Part shown: piece after piece, positions 27,103 to 40,548 of the stretch
Numbering within the stretch: position 1 is the stretch's first letter
Layout: the number at the start of each line of letters is the position of its first letter
Assembly: GCF_023498005.1 (NCBI RefSeq)
Contig: NZ_CP097289.1
Coordinates: forward strand, 1,240,001-1,304,000
Source: Streptomyces durmitorensis
GTDB taxonomy: Bacteria; Actinomycetota; Actinomycetes; Streptomycetales; Streptomycetaceae
Direction of reading: 5' to 3'
DNA: 64,000 nucleotides
Notes under the pieces: generated by a model
What the model was told of the DNA's origin: nothing
Seen by the model: the letters and a program-made list of their open reading frames with translations, nothing else
Databases searched by the model: none
Position numbers and translations under genes: made by a program

Positions 27103-29180
27103 TGGGCTGGTTGGCCTTCCTGATAGATAGCGCTGAACAGGTCGGGAGTGAGTGCAAAGATCGACTGAACACCGAGCGGGTGCCCGCGCTGTGCGGCCAG
27201 CGACTGCACTTTGTGGAGCCCTACCGGTCGAGGGAAGATCTCTGTGTCGGAAAACAGTAGAGCCCGTGCCTGGCCTCGATCACCGCACGCGCGCAGGATG
27301 TCATCCAGTCCCCACACTCCCAGGTGCCGGAAGCGGTTGTACAAGGAGCGGCCGGTGTCGACGACAGTGGTGTCGAAACTGGAGCAGGCGATCACAGCTG
27401 AAACAGACTGGTTCTTGTCCGAGCTGGCGTACCAGAGGATCCGGGCAGGGACCTTCTCACCGTGAGAGCGCGCGGCGCGGTAGTAGACGTGCTCGCGACT
27501 GATGCCCAGGTGATCGGCGCGGGGAGTGAGCGCGCTGGGGACGCCGAAGAGATCGCTGGACCACAAGGGCTGGATGGGAACGAGAAAGCACGGCAGCTGT
27601 GAATCAGTGATCTTCGCGGGCCACCAGGCGCGCTCGAGCGCAGCAGCGGCTGCCGCCGGCATGGCAGCCGGTACGGCTGATACCTGGAGACCGATGAGGG
27701 CCGCTGCGGACTGTGCCTGCTCGTCCACTGTCTGAGCCTCCGCACAGACGTCCAGGACGAGTGTGACCAGCGCCTTGTCGTGCTCGCGGAAGCCGTCCTC
27801 GCCAGCTGCGATGCGTACGGACGGCTGAAGGTGGCTGTCGGTGAGAGACAACAGGCGAACGCCCGAACGGCGGCAGTGATCACGCAGCCGGAAGAGGATC
27901 TGGCGGGCCAGGGTTTGGTGCATGGGGTGGCCGTCAAGAACCCGAAGCAGCGGCACGACCAACTGGCCGTCGCGTACTCCATATCCGTAGATAGCTGCGA
28001 TGGTGCCTTCGGCATCAACCACCTGCTGCCGGACCCACCGGGCCGGATGCGTCGCGAGCCGACGTAGTTCTGCGACGAACCCGTTCCGGCGCTCCCCCGC
28101 CGCCTTGTTGAGGAAGACAAGGTGTCCTTGCTCCTGTCCGGCGGGGATGGACTGGACCGTGAGCGAAGTGCCGAGGAGATCGCCAGGCTGGTAGACCTGG
28201 GCTCTGGTGAGCTCGTCCACGTGCAGGACGATATCCGAGGGCCTGAGGATTCGTACCTGACAAACCGACATGGCGATGTCAGAAAGAGAGGCGAGGAACT
28301 CATCCCTGGTCACCAAGAACAGGATGCCGCTGGCACTGCTCTCCGCGACATAACGCAGATCACGGAGATCATTTTGAGAGAGCTGCCGTTTGTCGCCGAT
28401 ATGAGCCTGGACTGCGGACCGAAGCTCCTCGATCAGGCGGTCTGCGTCGTTACGGCTCACACTCGGCTCGGTGTAGCCATGGGTCGCCTGGAGCTGTCGC
28501 CGCCGCTCTGCAGAGTCAGTGATCTTGCCGATCTCGGCCTTGAGCTGCGGCAGAACAGCGAGGTCCACCAGGCCGGCAAGCCAGTCCGAGGTGAGTGTCC
28601 GGGACTCCTGGGCTCCGTGCCGCTCTCCAGACGAATGCAGGTCTGCGAAGACGTTGCAGTCCATAGCCACGGACAAGAGCGCGGTCGACTCAAGGTCAGA
28701 GAACAGATGCGGATGGTTGTGATCGCGTGACCAGACAACAAGGGGTTTGCGGTCCTTGCCGCGGCCGTCGACCTCGTTGCGTGCCTCGAATCCCAATTGC
28801 CGCCACATGGCGTCGTAGCCGTAGTCCTTGCGGCACTTGAGGACGATGCCAGACCGGTCGTGGTGGCGAGCGGAGATCTCGTCCACGAGAAGGCGGCCGA
28901 TGCCTTGCCCCCGGGAATCAGGATCAACACACAGGTGGGTGAGACGGATCTGTTGTCGGGGTAGCGAAAAGAGGGTGTACCCGACGAGCTTCCGGCCGGC
29001 CATCGCGGCAAGCAATCGGTTCTCCGCAGCCGCCTGCGCGTATGCAGCAGGCGGCATGAATCCCAGGGTCTTGTTGAAGCGGTCGCCGAGTTCCACGATC
29101 GCGGCCAGGAGCTGCTCGTCGCGGGCCCCAACGGGCTTGATGACTACCTGTGTTGCGGATGAAGAGGTCGGCTTCTGCAT
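27099..29180 (-). CDS. GNAT-PIN-PUA-like fusion protein, candidate RNA-acting defence or toxin protein
   Basis: A protein of 693 residues from the ATG at 29180. Residues 10-155 are a GNAT acetyltransferase with the acetyl-CoA motif VDPDSRGQGIGRLL. Residues 170-310 look like a PIN nuclease, with acidic residues in AMDCNVFADL (D174), NDLRDLRYV (D271, D274) and FLVTRDEF (D293). A middle region (about 340-470) may be a second, degenerate GNAT fold. The last 130 residues (ILWYASSDKNQSVSAVIACS, then LLFSDTEIFPRPV) resemble EVE/PUA-like modules. The frame is open to 29396, but the extra residues are Arg/Gly-rich. No close family name comes to mind; context is CRISPR and TA genes. Confidence 0.75.
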   Translation of the reverse strand: MQKPTSSSATQVVIKPVGARDEQLLAAIVELGDRFNKTLGFMPPAAYAQAAAENRLLAAMAGRKLVGYTLFSLPRQQIRLTHLCVDPDSRGQGIGRLLVDEISARHHDRSGIVLKCRKDYGYDAMWRQLGFEARNEVDGRGKDRKPLVVWSRDHNHPHLFSDLESTALLSVAMDCNVFADLHSSGERHGAQESRTLTSDWLAGLVDLAVLPQLKAEIGKITDSAERRRQLQATHGYTEPSVSRNDADRLIEELRSAVQAHIGDKRQLSQNDLRDLRYVAESSASGILFLVTRDEFLASLSDIAMSVCQVRILRPSDIVLHVDELTRAQVYQPGDLLGTSLTVQSIPAGQEQGHLVFLNKAAGERRNGFVAELRRLATHPARWVRQQVVDAEGTIAAIYGYGVRDGQLVVPLLRVLDGHPMHQTLARQILFRLRDHCRRSGVRLLSLTDSHLQPSVRIAAGEDGFREHDKALVTLVLDVCAEAQTVDEQAQSAAALIGLQVSAVPAAMPAAAAAALERAWWPAKITDSQLPCFLVPIQPLWSSDLFGVPSALTPRADHLGISREHVYYRAARSHGEKVPARILWYASSDKNQSVSAVIACSSFDTTVVDTGRSLYNRFRHLGVWGLDDILRACGDRGQARALLFSDTEIFPRPVGLHKVQSLAAQRGHPLGVQSIFALTPDLFSAIYQEGQPAQ

Positions 29181-29501
29181 GGGCCCAGTCTTGCGGCTTC
29201 TGTGTCGCGTTGCGCAGGTTTTTCGAGCGGCCTGGTGCGGTGCACCTGCCTGCAGCGGGTCTGCAGGTGTAATCCCGGCGCCCCGCCTGTACCGATACCG
29301 GCGGCTCTGGCCAGGTGACCAGCCTGCCTGCTCCCACCTGACGACGGTGGAGAGCTCGGCACCGAGAAGGCCCTCGTGGACGAGCGCATGGGCCACATCG
29401 ATGCTCGGTCACCACGCGCTACGGTCAGGGTAGGCAGCTGGTCGGCGTACTGTCGGCCGGGGCGTTGCCCCGCTGAACGAGCCAGGCTTATCCCGACAAG
29501 C
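29181..29501. other. Upstream region of the GNAT-PIN gene
   Basis: About 320 bases on the promoter side of the minus-strand GNAT-PIN/ASCH operon. A 7-base inverted repeat (CACCTGC/GCAGGTG) encloses a GC-rich loop near 29250-29272. In-frame codons upstream of 29180 give HEGLLGAELSTVVRWEQAGW, which looks a little like protein, so a longer N terminus cannot be excluded. Confidence 0.4.
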
Positions 29502-29899
29502 TCAAACAGCGGGCTCCGGCAGATAGCCGAGGTGCTCGATGACCCGCTTGCGAAGAAGCTCGTCCCAACGACGCAAAGGGCCCGGCGGGCGCTCAACCAC
29601 ACGGCCCTTGGTGACGGTCTGGCCCCGCTGGAACTGCTCGCGTGTCAGGTCGATCTCGATGCCACTGGGCAGCCGGTTCCACACGTGGAAGCCGTGCCGG
29701 ACCTCGTTGAAGTGCACCTCGCCCGCCATGAGATCGCCACCGAAGACGTCATTGACGATCAAAGCCGTGATGTCACAGTGGCCCCAGGCCGGGTTCTCCG
29801 ACTGCCAGCCAGAGCGAGCGAGGTCGTCCGGGGACAGGTGTCAGCGGCCCAGCTGGCGCGCAAGGCACTGTCAAGGTCGAGCAGGTTCCAAGAGCTCAT
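29502..29899 (-). pseudogene. YunG-family gene with a frameshift
   Basis: From ATG 29899 the sequence reads MSSWNLLDLDSALRASWAAD, as YunG-like proteins start. After a one-base slip near 29837 it continues in another phase as SGWQSENPAWGHCDITALIV, NDVFGGDLMAGEVHFNEVRH and GFHVWNRLPSGIEIDLTREQ to the stop. Together this is a full-length member of about 130 residues. The function of the YunG family is unknown. The slip makes it a pseudogene unless it is a read error. Confidence 0.78.
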
Positions 29900-30046
29900 G
29901 CCGACAACATCACAGTCACCACTGACATCGAGGCTGCTGCGGAAGCCGCGAGGCCCGCAACCGAACCCCCGAGGGACAGAAAGTAGTACCGGGCAGGGAG
30001 ATTAACTGTCCGCCCGCAGGGACCTGAAAAATCCGCCCACCCGGAC

Positions 30047-30072
30047 GGACCGCTGCCCGTGGGCAGCGGTCC
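30047..30072. repeat. Perfect 12-bp-arm hairpin at the edge of array B
   Basis: GGACCGCTGCCC (30047-30058) and GGGCAGCGGTCC (30061-30072) are exact reverse complements separated by GT, ending six bases before the first repeat of array B. It could terminate transcription of the array or of the YunG gene, or form a cruciform that helped the rearrangements seen here. Confidence 0.65.
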
Positions 30073-30078
30073 TGCTGT

Positions 30079-33049
30079 GGACCATCCCCGCGGGGTGCGG
30101 GGAGCACTCGTACTCGTCTAGCGGCGCTTCGAGAACGGCGGGACCAACCCCGCAGGGGCGGGGAGCACTTCGTGCAGTAGCGCGCGAAGTGGCCCGGCCA
30201 GGGACCATCCCCGCGGGTGCGGGGAGCACGCCTCGACGGTGGCGGGCTCGGCGAAGATCTGGGGACCATCCCTGCTGGTGCGGGGAGCACCCGTCGCGCC
30301 TGCAGACGAGTGCGTCCGGATCGGGACCATCCCCGCTGGTGCGGGGAGCACTGCCTGACCGCCGGCGTCGCCGGGGCCCTGTCAGGACCACCCCCGCGGG
30401 TGCGGGGAGCACCCGCCCGCACGGGCTGCGTAGGCGTCGGCGATGGGACCATCCCCGCGGTTGCGGGGAGCACCAGGATGGCGAACGAGCCGCGTACAGC
30501 GAAGGGGGACCATCCCCCGCAGGTGCGGGGAGCACGTTGCTGGTCAGAGGATCGTTACCGCTGCCGAGGGAGCACCCCCGCGGGTGCGGGGAGCACAGGC
30601 GCCTGCGGGAACTGCCCTACCGGCACGTGGGACCCTCCCCGCGGGGGCGGGGCGCATACGAGCCGTAGTAGGCAGCGCGGTATGAGTCGGGAGCACCCCC
30701 GCGGGCGCGGGAAACATTCATCAAGGTCGTCGACGGGATGACTGGCGTCGGGGACACCCCCGCAGGAGCGGGAAGCACATCTTCTTGGCGCCGAACGCCG
30801 AGGCGATCTTTGGGACATCCTCGCGGGTGCGGGGGGGGCAGTCCCGCTCCGTCATTCCCGCCGGGCGGTCGCCGGGAACATCCCCGCGAGTGCGGGGAGC
30901 ACGCCACCAGCGAACACAGCGACTCCTACCAGGCGGGAACATCCCGCGGGTGCGTGGAAAACCACTCTCGCAAGTGAAAGTCGACGCGCGGCGGGGGGGC
31001 ATCCCGCGGGGGCGGGAAGCACTCGGACGGTGGGTAGAACAGCATCCGATACTCGGGGCCGTCCCCGCGGGTGCGGGGAGTACCGGCAGGGTCGCTTCCT
31101 CGCTCCCCGCATACGCGGGAACATCCCCGCGTATGCGGGGAGCGAGGAAGGCCGACACCCACCCGGAGGCGGGGCCGGGAGCATCCCGTGGTTGCAAAGA
31201 CCACGCTACCCCGGGCCCGTATGCCGACCCGGTAGCTGGAACATCTCTGCGGGTGGGAGAGCACAACCCGCCAGCCTTGGGCTCGGCGGTGTTGGGGGCC
31301 ATCCCCGCGGGTGCGGGGACACCTCCCGCGACACCCTGCGACCCGGCGGACAGCCGGGAACATCCTCGCAGGCGCCTGAAGCACTCAACATCGACACCAC
31401 CGCCTGGCTCAGCGCTGGGAACCTCTCCGCGGGCACGGGAAGCAGTGGTCCAGGCCCGGTGCGGTGCTTCAGTTCCGGGGGACCATCCCCGCAAGTGCCG
31501 GGGGGACCGGAGCGCGATCTCGGCGATCGTCTGCGCTCGGAAGAGTCCCTGCGAGCGCTGGCAGCAAGCGGTTCATGCTGTCGCGGATATCGCGTCGTGG
31601 GACCATCCCCGTGGGCACGGGGATGTTTCCGCCCCGTCACCTTCGACCCAGACGGCATAGTAGTGCTCCCCACACTCGCGAGGATGTTCCCATGGCGGCG
31701 GGCCCGGCCGCGACGGCGACGCCGTGCTCCCCGCACCCACGGGGATGGCCCCGGGATCAGCTTGACCCGACGCCACAGGCCCTCGTGCTCCCCGCACCCG
31801 CGGGGATGGCCCCATGTCATCGCCGAGACACAGCCGATCCCCGTCCTGCTCCCGGTAGCCTCGGGGATGGCCCCGCGCCGATGCCTGGAGGACGATGCTG
31901 GCGAGCTGCTCTCTGCACGCGCGGGGATGGTCTCTGAAGCCCGCCGACGAACTTAAGGGGAAGACCCAGTCCTCTGCGCATGCGGGGATGGTCCCTCGAT
32001 CTCGGTCGTGTACCACTGGAACTGGACCTGCTCCCCGCACCCGTGGGGATGGTCCCCAGACGGGCTGGGCGTTCAAGGACCGTGTCGTCTACTCCTCGCA
32101 CGTGCGAGGATGGTCCCAAGATCACGTTGGATGCCCTCACGGCATCCGACTGCTCCCCGCACACGCGGGGATGGTCCCTGCCCGCGCTACGCCCTGGTCT
32201 GGCGTAACCACTGCTCCCCGCACGCCCGGGGATGATCCCACGGTGCGAGCAGCCGCGGTCAAGAGCCAGCTCTACTCCTCGCGCAGGCGGGGATGGTCCC
32301 ACCTGGGCGACGTTGTGGGAGCCCATGCCGGCCTGCTCCCCGCACGCGCGGAAATGACCCCACGGCGCTCATCGAGTCGTCCTCTCGGCCTTGCTACCCC
32401 CCGCACCCGCGCGGGTGATTCCCTCACCGGCGCCGTCCGGTGCGCGTACATCCACTGCTCCCCGCACACGCGGAATGGTCCCGGCACCTGAGTGCGGTTC
32501 AACGCGGCACTGCGCTGCTCCCCGCACCCGCAGGGCTGATCCCCACACCAACGTCATCGCCGCCCGGCACGACGGCTGCTCCCCGCACCCGCGGGGATGG
32601 TCCTTCACCAATCTGCGGGTAGTCCCACCGCATGATCTGCTACTCGCACACGCGGGGATGGTCCCCCGCTGGCCACGCATCTGTTCGCCCTGGCCAACTG
32701 CTCCCCGCACGCGCCGCGGGGAGTACTGCCAGCACCGGCCGCTCTCGATGCCGGGGGGTAGGACCATCCCCGCGGGCGCGGGGAGCAGGCCTGGCCAACG
32801 GGGCAGTGGGTTTTGCCGGCGGGACCATCCCCGCGCGTGCAGGTAGCAGACGTCGAACCCGGCGGCGTAGACGCAGGAAGCGCTCTTATTGACTTTCCGG
32901 GAACACCCCCGCAGGTACGGCGAGTACCTGACGAAGATTTCGGAGGCGGCGGCGACGTCGAGAGCATCCCCGCGGGTGCGGAGAGCACTTCGGTCTTCTC
33001 TGGGGTCGGTACCCGGGTGCGTGACCGTCCCAGCGGGTGCGGGGCGATC
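30079..33049. CRISPR. CRISPR array B, about 49 type I-E repeats with an inverted central block
   Basis: About 26 repeats run in one polarity from 30079 to 31630 (functional strand minus), about 17 in the opposite polarity from 31663 to 32697 (functional strand plus), and five or six again in the first polarity to 33049. Period is 61 bases almost throughout. Many repeats carry several changes, most after 30600. The repeats at the two switches are chimeras: 31599-31630 is the first half of a forward repeat joined to its own reverse complement, and 32698-32725 is the reverse-complemented second half joined to a forward second half. This is what a single inversion with breakpoints in two repeat stems would leave. 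No leader motif like those of E and F is seen. Confidence 0.9.
31095..31150. repeat. 25-bp-arm perfect palindrome inside array B
   Basis: The arms 31095-31119 and 31126-31150 are exact reverse complements around a six-base loop (AACATC). The right arm is the second half of a repeat plus the first bases of the next spacer; the left arm fills most of the preceding spacer. So most of that spacer is an inverted copy of its neighbour, as produced by replication template switching at a hairpin, or by an assembly fold-back. Confidence 0.85.
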
Positions 33050-33081
33050 AGCGGGAACTTCCTACGTTCAACCCAGACCTG

Positions 33082-33112
33082 TTTCATTTATTGCACATGT
33101 TTCGGTTATTGC
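33082..33112. promoter_or_regulatory. Direct repeat in the AT-rich promoter of the HTH/PIN operon
   Basis: TTTCATTTATTGC (33082-33094) and TTTCGGTTATTGC (33100-33112) repeat with an 18-base period in the most AT-rich stretch of the neighbourhood, 61 bases before the antitoxin start. It is a likely operator or promoter for autoregulation by the HTH antitoxin. Confidence 0.5.
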
Positions 33113-33172
33113 GGATACTGGAGGTGCCGTCAAGCAATGACGCCCACCCGCCACGAACTCTAGGGGCGCACC

Positions 33173-33634
33173 GTGACGAAGACAGACTTCAGGCCCGTGA
33201 AGCTCCCGCCCGAGAAGACCGCCACAGCGAACCGTGCCCTCACCCGTGTCCGCGGCTACCTTGCCGAACATCCCGACCTCGGACAGATTGCCGTCAAGCC
33301 GCTCGACGACAGAGAGCCTGAGCCCCTCACACTGCCCCGTGAGGCCGTCGAGCTCCTCGCCGGTCTCCTCGCTCACCTCGGGGCAGGCCGAGGCGTGTCC
33401 ATCGTCCCCAGCACCGCGGAGCTCACTACCCAGCAAGCGGCAGACATCCTCAACGTTTCCCGGCCCTTCCTCATCGGCCTCCTGGACGCAGGCGAAATCG
33501 AGTGCCGTCTAGTCGGAACGCACCGCAGGATCACGGCGTCCTCGCTCATGGAGTACAAGCAAGCAGACGACCGGCGCCGTCGTGAAGCAGCAGACGAGCT
33601 CACTCAGCTCGGCCAGGAGATGGGAATGATGTAG
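33173..33634 (+). CDS. Excisionase-type HTH antitoxin of a PIN toxin pair
   Basis: A 153-residue protein. Residues 85-130 form a helix-turn-helix of the excisionase type: LTTQQAADILNVSRPFLIGL then LLDAGEIECRLVGTHRRITA. The N-terminal half is polar with a leucine-rich helix. HTH proteins of exactly this layout precede PIN toxins in many actinobacteria and act as antitoxin and autorepressor. GTG start with AGGGG upstream. The stop codon is three bases before the PIN start, so translation is coupled. The pair sits between arrays B and C. Confidence 0.85.
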   Translation: MTKTDFRPVKLPPEKTATANRALTRVRGYLAEHPDLGQIAVKPLDDREPEPLTLPREAVELLAGLLAHLGAGRGVSIVPSTAELTTQQAADILNVSRPFLIGLLDAGEIECRLVGTHRRITASSLMEYKQADDRRRREAADELTQLGQEMGMM

Positions 33635-33637
33635 TCG

Positions 33638-34196
33638 ATGGCCTTCGTCGCCGTTTACGACGCGAACGTGCTCTACCCGAACATCCTCCGCGACGTCCTC
33701 ATCCGCGTCGCGGGGGGCTGGCCTTGTACAAGCGAAGTGGACCGAGACCATCCTCGACGAAACTTTTCGCAACCTGAAGGCTGACAGGCCGGACCTGGCC
33801 CCCGAAGTGCTCGACAGGACACGGCGGCTGATGAAGGCAGCGGTACGGGACTGTCTCGTGAAGGGACACGAGCCGCTCATCGACATACTGGAGCTCCCGG
33901 ACAAGGACGACCGCCACGTTCTGGCTGCGGCGATCCGCGCCAAAGCCCAAGTGATTGTGACGTTCAACCTCAAAGATTTCCCCGCGGAAGCCTTGGCGCC
34001 ATGGGACGTAGAAGCCGTCCACCCGGACGCATTCCTCGAAGCGCAGATAGACCTGGCGCCGGAGATCGTCTACGGAGAGATCCAACGTATCGCCGACAGT
34101 TGGAAGAACCCACCCGGCACGGTTGCCGACGTGATCGAGCGACTCGACAGGAACCGTCTTGTTTCTTCCGCAGCGGCCCTGAGGGCGCTCACCTGA
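33638..34196 (+). pseudogene. PIN-domain toxin, frameshifted in a G6 tract
   Basis: Starting at ATG 33638 the sequence reads MAFVAVYDANVLYPNILRDV, with the first PIN aspartate, then slips at a run of six G (33712-33717). Removing one G restores GLVQAKWTETILDETFRNLK and the rest of a 185-residue PIN protein: LPDKDDRHVLAAAIRAKAQV and IVTFNLKDFPAEALAPWD, with the remaining acidic residues intact. PIN toxins cut RNA, often tRNA. The slip could be a read error, inactivation of the toxin, or length variation that switches it on and off. The intact downstream frame argues for a recent change. Confidence 0.85.
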
Positions 34197-34454
34197 TCAC
34201 GCATTCCTGGCAGCCGTCCCCGGCCAAGCGACAGGAGATCAGCCACCAGGCAGGCCGCGAGACAAGGCCACATTTCAGCCCGCCTCACTGATAACAGCGG
34301 GCCAACTGAACACGCATAGACCGACCTTGTACGTACTGTCAGCCCAACAAACGCCTTTTGCCTTGCAGCGGCAGGCGAACCTTCTCCAACCCTACGAGCA
34401 CCTACGCGTCGGCGGAGAGGGCCCTGGCCTGGGTCTTGGTCCACTTCAGGGCGG
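34197..34454. other. Gap between PIN gene and array C, nothing firm
   Basis: About 260 bases with no recognisable gene or RNA. It joins the decayed left (trailer) end of array C. Confidence 0.4.
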
Positions 34455-35213
34455 CGGAGCACCCTCGTGGGTGCGGGGAGCACATACCGGCGAGGAGGCC
34501 GGGCAGGACGACGGGGGGCCACCCGCGAACGCGTGGAGCAGCTCGTCGTCGGTGGCGGCCTAGCTATCGCGCTGGGACCATCCCTGCGGGCGCAGGGAGC
34601 AACTCCTCGCGAATCTCATGCAGGTCTACACCGCGGGGCCATCCCTGCGGGCGCGGGGAGCACGCCAGCCCTGTTTTGATCATCTGGCCGACGGCGGGAA
34701 CATCCCCGGCAGGTGCGGGGGTGGTCCGTAGCCCCCCAGCGCGAAGGGCCCGCGCCGCACATCCTCCCTGCCGGTGCGGGGAGCAGTCGTTGGTGGCGTC
34801 GATGCTCGTGCCGCAGAAGGGACCATCCCCGCGAGTGCGGGGAGCAGTACATCGGGCCCTCGACGACACCCCTGCCCGGGGGACCATCCCTGCGGATGCG
34901 GGGAGCGCGACCTCGAACACTCCTCCGACCATATCGAAATGGGACCATCCCCGCGGGTGCAGGGAGCACATCACCGAGATCGTGCTCGGGTTGAAGAGGA
35001 AGGAACCATGCCCGCGGGTGCAGGGAGCACGAGTCGAAGGCCGTGGTGTCGACGGTCTCCTCGGGCCCATCCCCGCGGGTGCGGGGAGCACACTACTTGT
35101 CCCCGATTTCGGAGTGCTCCGACGGGACCATCCCCGCAGGTGCGGGCAGCACAGCGCGAAGCGTGACCGCAAAGCGTGATCGTGGGGACCACCCCCGCGG
35201 GTGCGGGGAACGC
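34455..35213 (-). CRISPR. CRISPR array C, type I-E repeat, about 13 repeats
   Basis: Thirteen repeats at about 61-base spacing (first 34455, last 35185) in the same polarity as array A (functional strand minus, so the leader side is on the right, next to cse1). The repeats at both ends are degraded; those at 34819-35152 are better conserved. The sequence to the right lacks the leader motifs shared by E and F. The array may once have been continuous with B and been split by the HTH/PIN operon. Confidence 0.9.
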
Positions 35214-35428
35214 GCGGCGGGTGACTCGATCGCCCGCTCCCAGTGGCAACCGTCCCGCAGGTTCGGTAAGGCATCTGCAAGCAGCACTTTCGAGCGTTGA
35301 TACACATCCCGTCCAATCGTCAACTTCCCTCCCCCTCAAGGGATTTCGCAATCTCTTCGAACCGGTCGTCTCGGATGCTCCCTCCTGCTAGCGTCCCGTC
35401 ACATGCCAGAAGGTAACCGTTAAGAGCA
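35214..35428. promoter_or_regulatory. Divergent region between array C and the cas3-less operon
   Basis: These 215 bases must hold the promoter of the plus-strand cse1 operon and, if array C is transcribed from its leader side, a minus-strand promoter. The stretch near 35280-35350 is lower in GC than its surroundings. No leader motif like GCAGGTCG next to the repeat is present, suggesting that array C does not acquire spacers through the Cas1-Cas2 encoded here. Confidence 0.4.
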
Positions 35429-37056
35429 ATGAAGCGGCGGCGGAACGTGCCTGACCCAAGTGCCTTACGTGCGAGACCATTTCGGCCCAGATGGGATCCG
35501 CGGGAGGTCTCATGCATCCCGGTGCTCACTCTGGACGACCAGCTTGTCGATGTGAGCCTGGTGGACCTGCTCCACGATGCCGACGGCCTGCGGACTGTGG
35601 AAGGCGGCACGCCGGGCGAGAAGGTCGCGATCATCGAGTTCCTCCTGGCCATCTGCTACGCGTCCGGCACGTATCCGGAGTCGGCTGCGCAGTGGCCTGC
35701 GTGGGTGGATCAGAAGGATGCTCTCCGGCCGGCTGCCCAGTGGCTCGCCCAACGGCCCGAGAGCGAGGTCTGGGACCTGTTCCATCCCGTGGAGCCGCTG
35801 GGGCAGAACGCCATGCTCGCCCCGTACCTTGATGAGCACGGCGCCGGGCCGGCGCAACTGGTGATCGAACGCGTCGGTGACTACAACCAGTTCTTCGACC
35901 ATCACCACCTGGAGCACCCCAGCCCGCTGTCGGTCGCAGCGGCCTTCAGGGCCATGCTCACCCAGCACGTGTACGGGCCGGCCGGGCGGGCCAGGATCTC
36001 GGGGAAGGCGACGCTGGGTGCCACCATCACCAATCTCGCTGCTGCCCGCCTGGGCACGCGCATCCGGGTCATCGCGCTCGGGGACACCCTGGGTGAGACG
36101 CTGCGCCTCAATCTCGCTCCGGTCAACGGGCCGTGTGGGGAGCTGAACCGTACGTGGACCGTCGGCACGAAGCGGCGGGAATTCACCTCGAAGCCCAAGG
36201 GTCGGGCGGTGGCGGGCCCGGCCGATCTGCACAGCTACCTCGGCCGGTCGATCCTGCTGCGTCCGACCCCGGATGGTGAGTTCGTGGACCGGGTGCTGCT
36301 CGGTGCGGGTGAGATCCTGTCTCTGACGGACGAGCACATGCAGGATGCGGTGTATGCCGCGCGGGCGGACGGCAGCCGCAGACCGCTGTGGGCTTCGGCG
36401 ACCCGGGCGGTCTGGCGGCAGGCGCACGCCCTCTACGCGGCGGTGGCCGAGGCCCGTTCGCAGGCCGGCGGCAACGACGGCGGCACCTTGTACCGCAGGC
36501 TGGCGCTTTTCCCGGCCGAGGATGTGGCTCCCGAGCCCGGCCAGCAGCCCGCGCGCCGCATTGACCTGTGGGCGGTCGGGCTGGTCGCCAAGCAGACGAC
36601 CGCGATCGCGTGGGTGGATGGGACGTTCCCGTTCGCCCCCGGGCTGGAGGCCCGCCTGTATCTCGCGTCCTACCGGGGGTCAGAGATCGCCGAACACGTG
36701 GCGGGCGCCTTGTACAAGGCGGCGTTCGCGGCGTGGCGCGTGGCGTATCCGAACCCGAAACCGGCCGACAAGAGCAATCAGATCGCGCGGTTCGATGCGC
36801 GCTCGCAGCACTGGGCGGCGACGCAGGAGCCGTTCGATGTGCTGATGGAGGAGACGACGCTGGGCGAGGACGTGCGGGCGCTGCTGCTGGAGTATGCGGA
36901 GACCGTCGCCCTCACCGCGCGCAGGTTCCTGGCCGAATGCCTTGATCCGCTGCCCAGGAGTGCGCAGGGCGCCAAGGCCCGGGCCGCCGCACTGAGGCGG
37001 TTCGACGAGGAGTTGGCTTCGCCGAAGGCTCCGGCCGAACTGAGAGGGGAGCCCGC

Positions 37057-37060
<4 letters not shown>
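35429..37060 (+). CDS. cse1: Cse1/CasA large subunit of the cas3-less type I-E operon
   Basis: A 543-residue Cse1-family protein, the subunit that recognises the PAM in Cascade and normally recruits Cas3. Family traits are the N-terminal IPVLTLDDQLVDVSLVDLLH, the DLFHPVEPLGQNAMLAPYLD region and LYLASYRGSEIAEHVAGALY late in the protein. The first 20 residues (MKRRRNVPDPSALR) are basic and not typical; GTG at 35447 is an alternative start. It heads a five-gene operon with 4-base overlaps throughout and no cas3. Whether the Cas3-docking surface has changed cannot be judged by eye. Confidence 0.9.
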
Positions 37061-40548
<3,488 letters not shown>

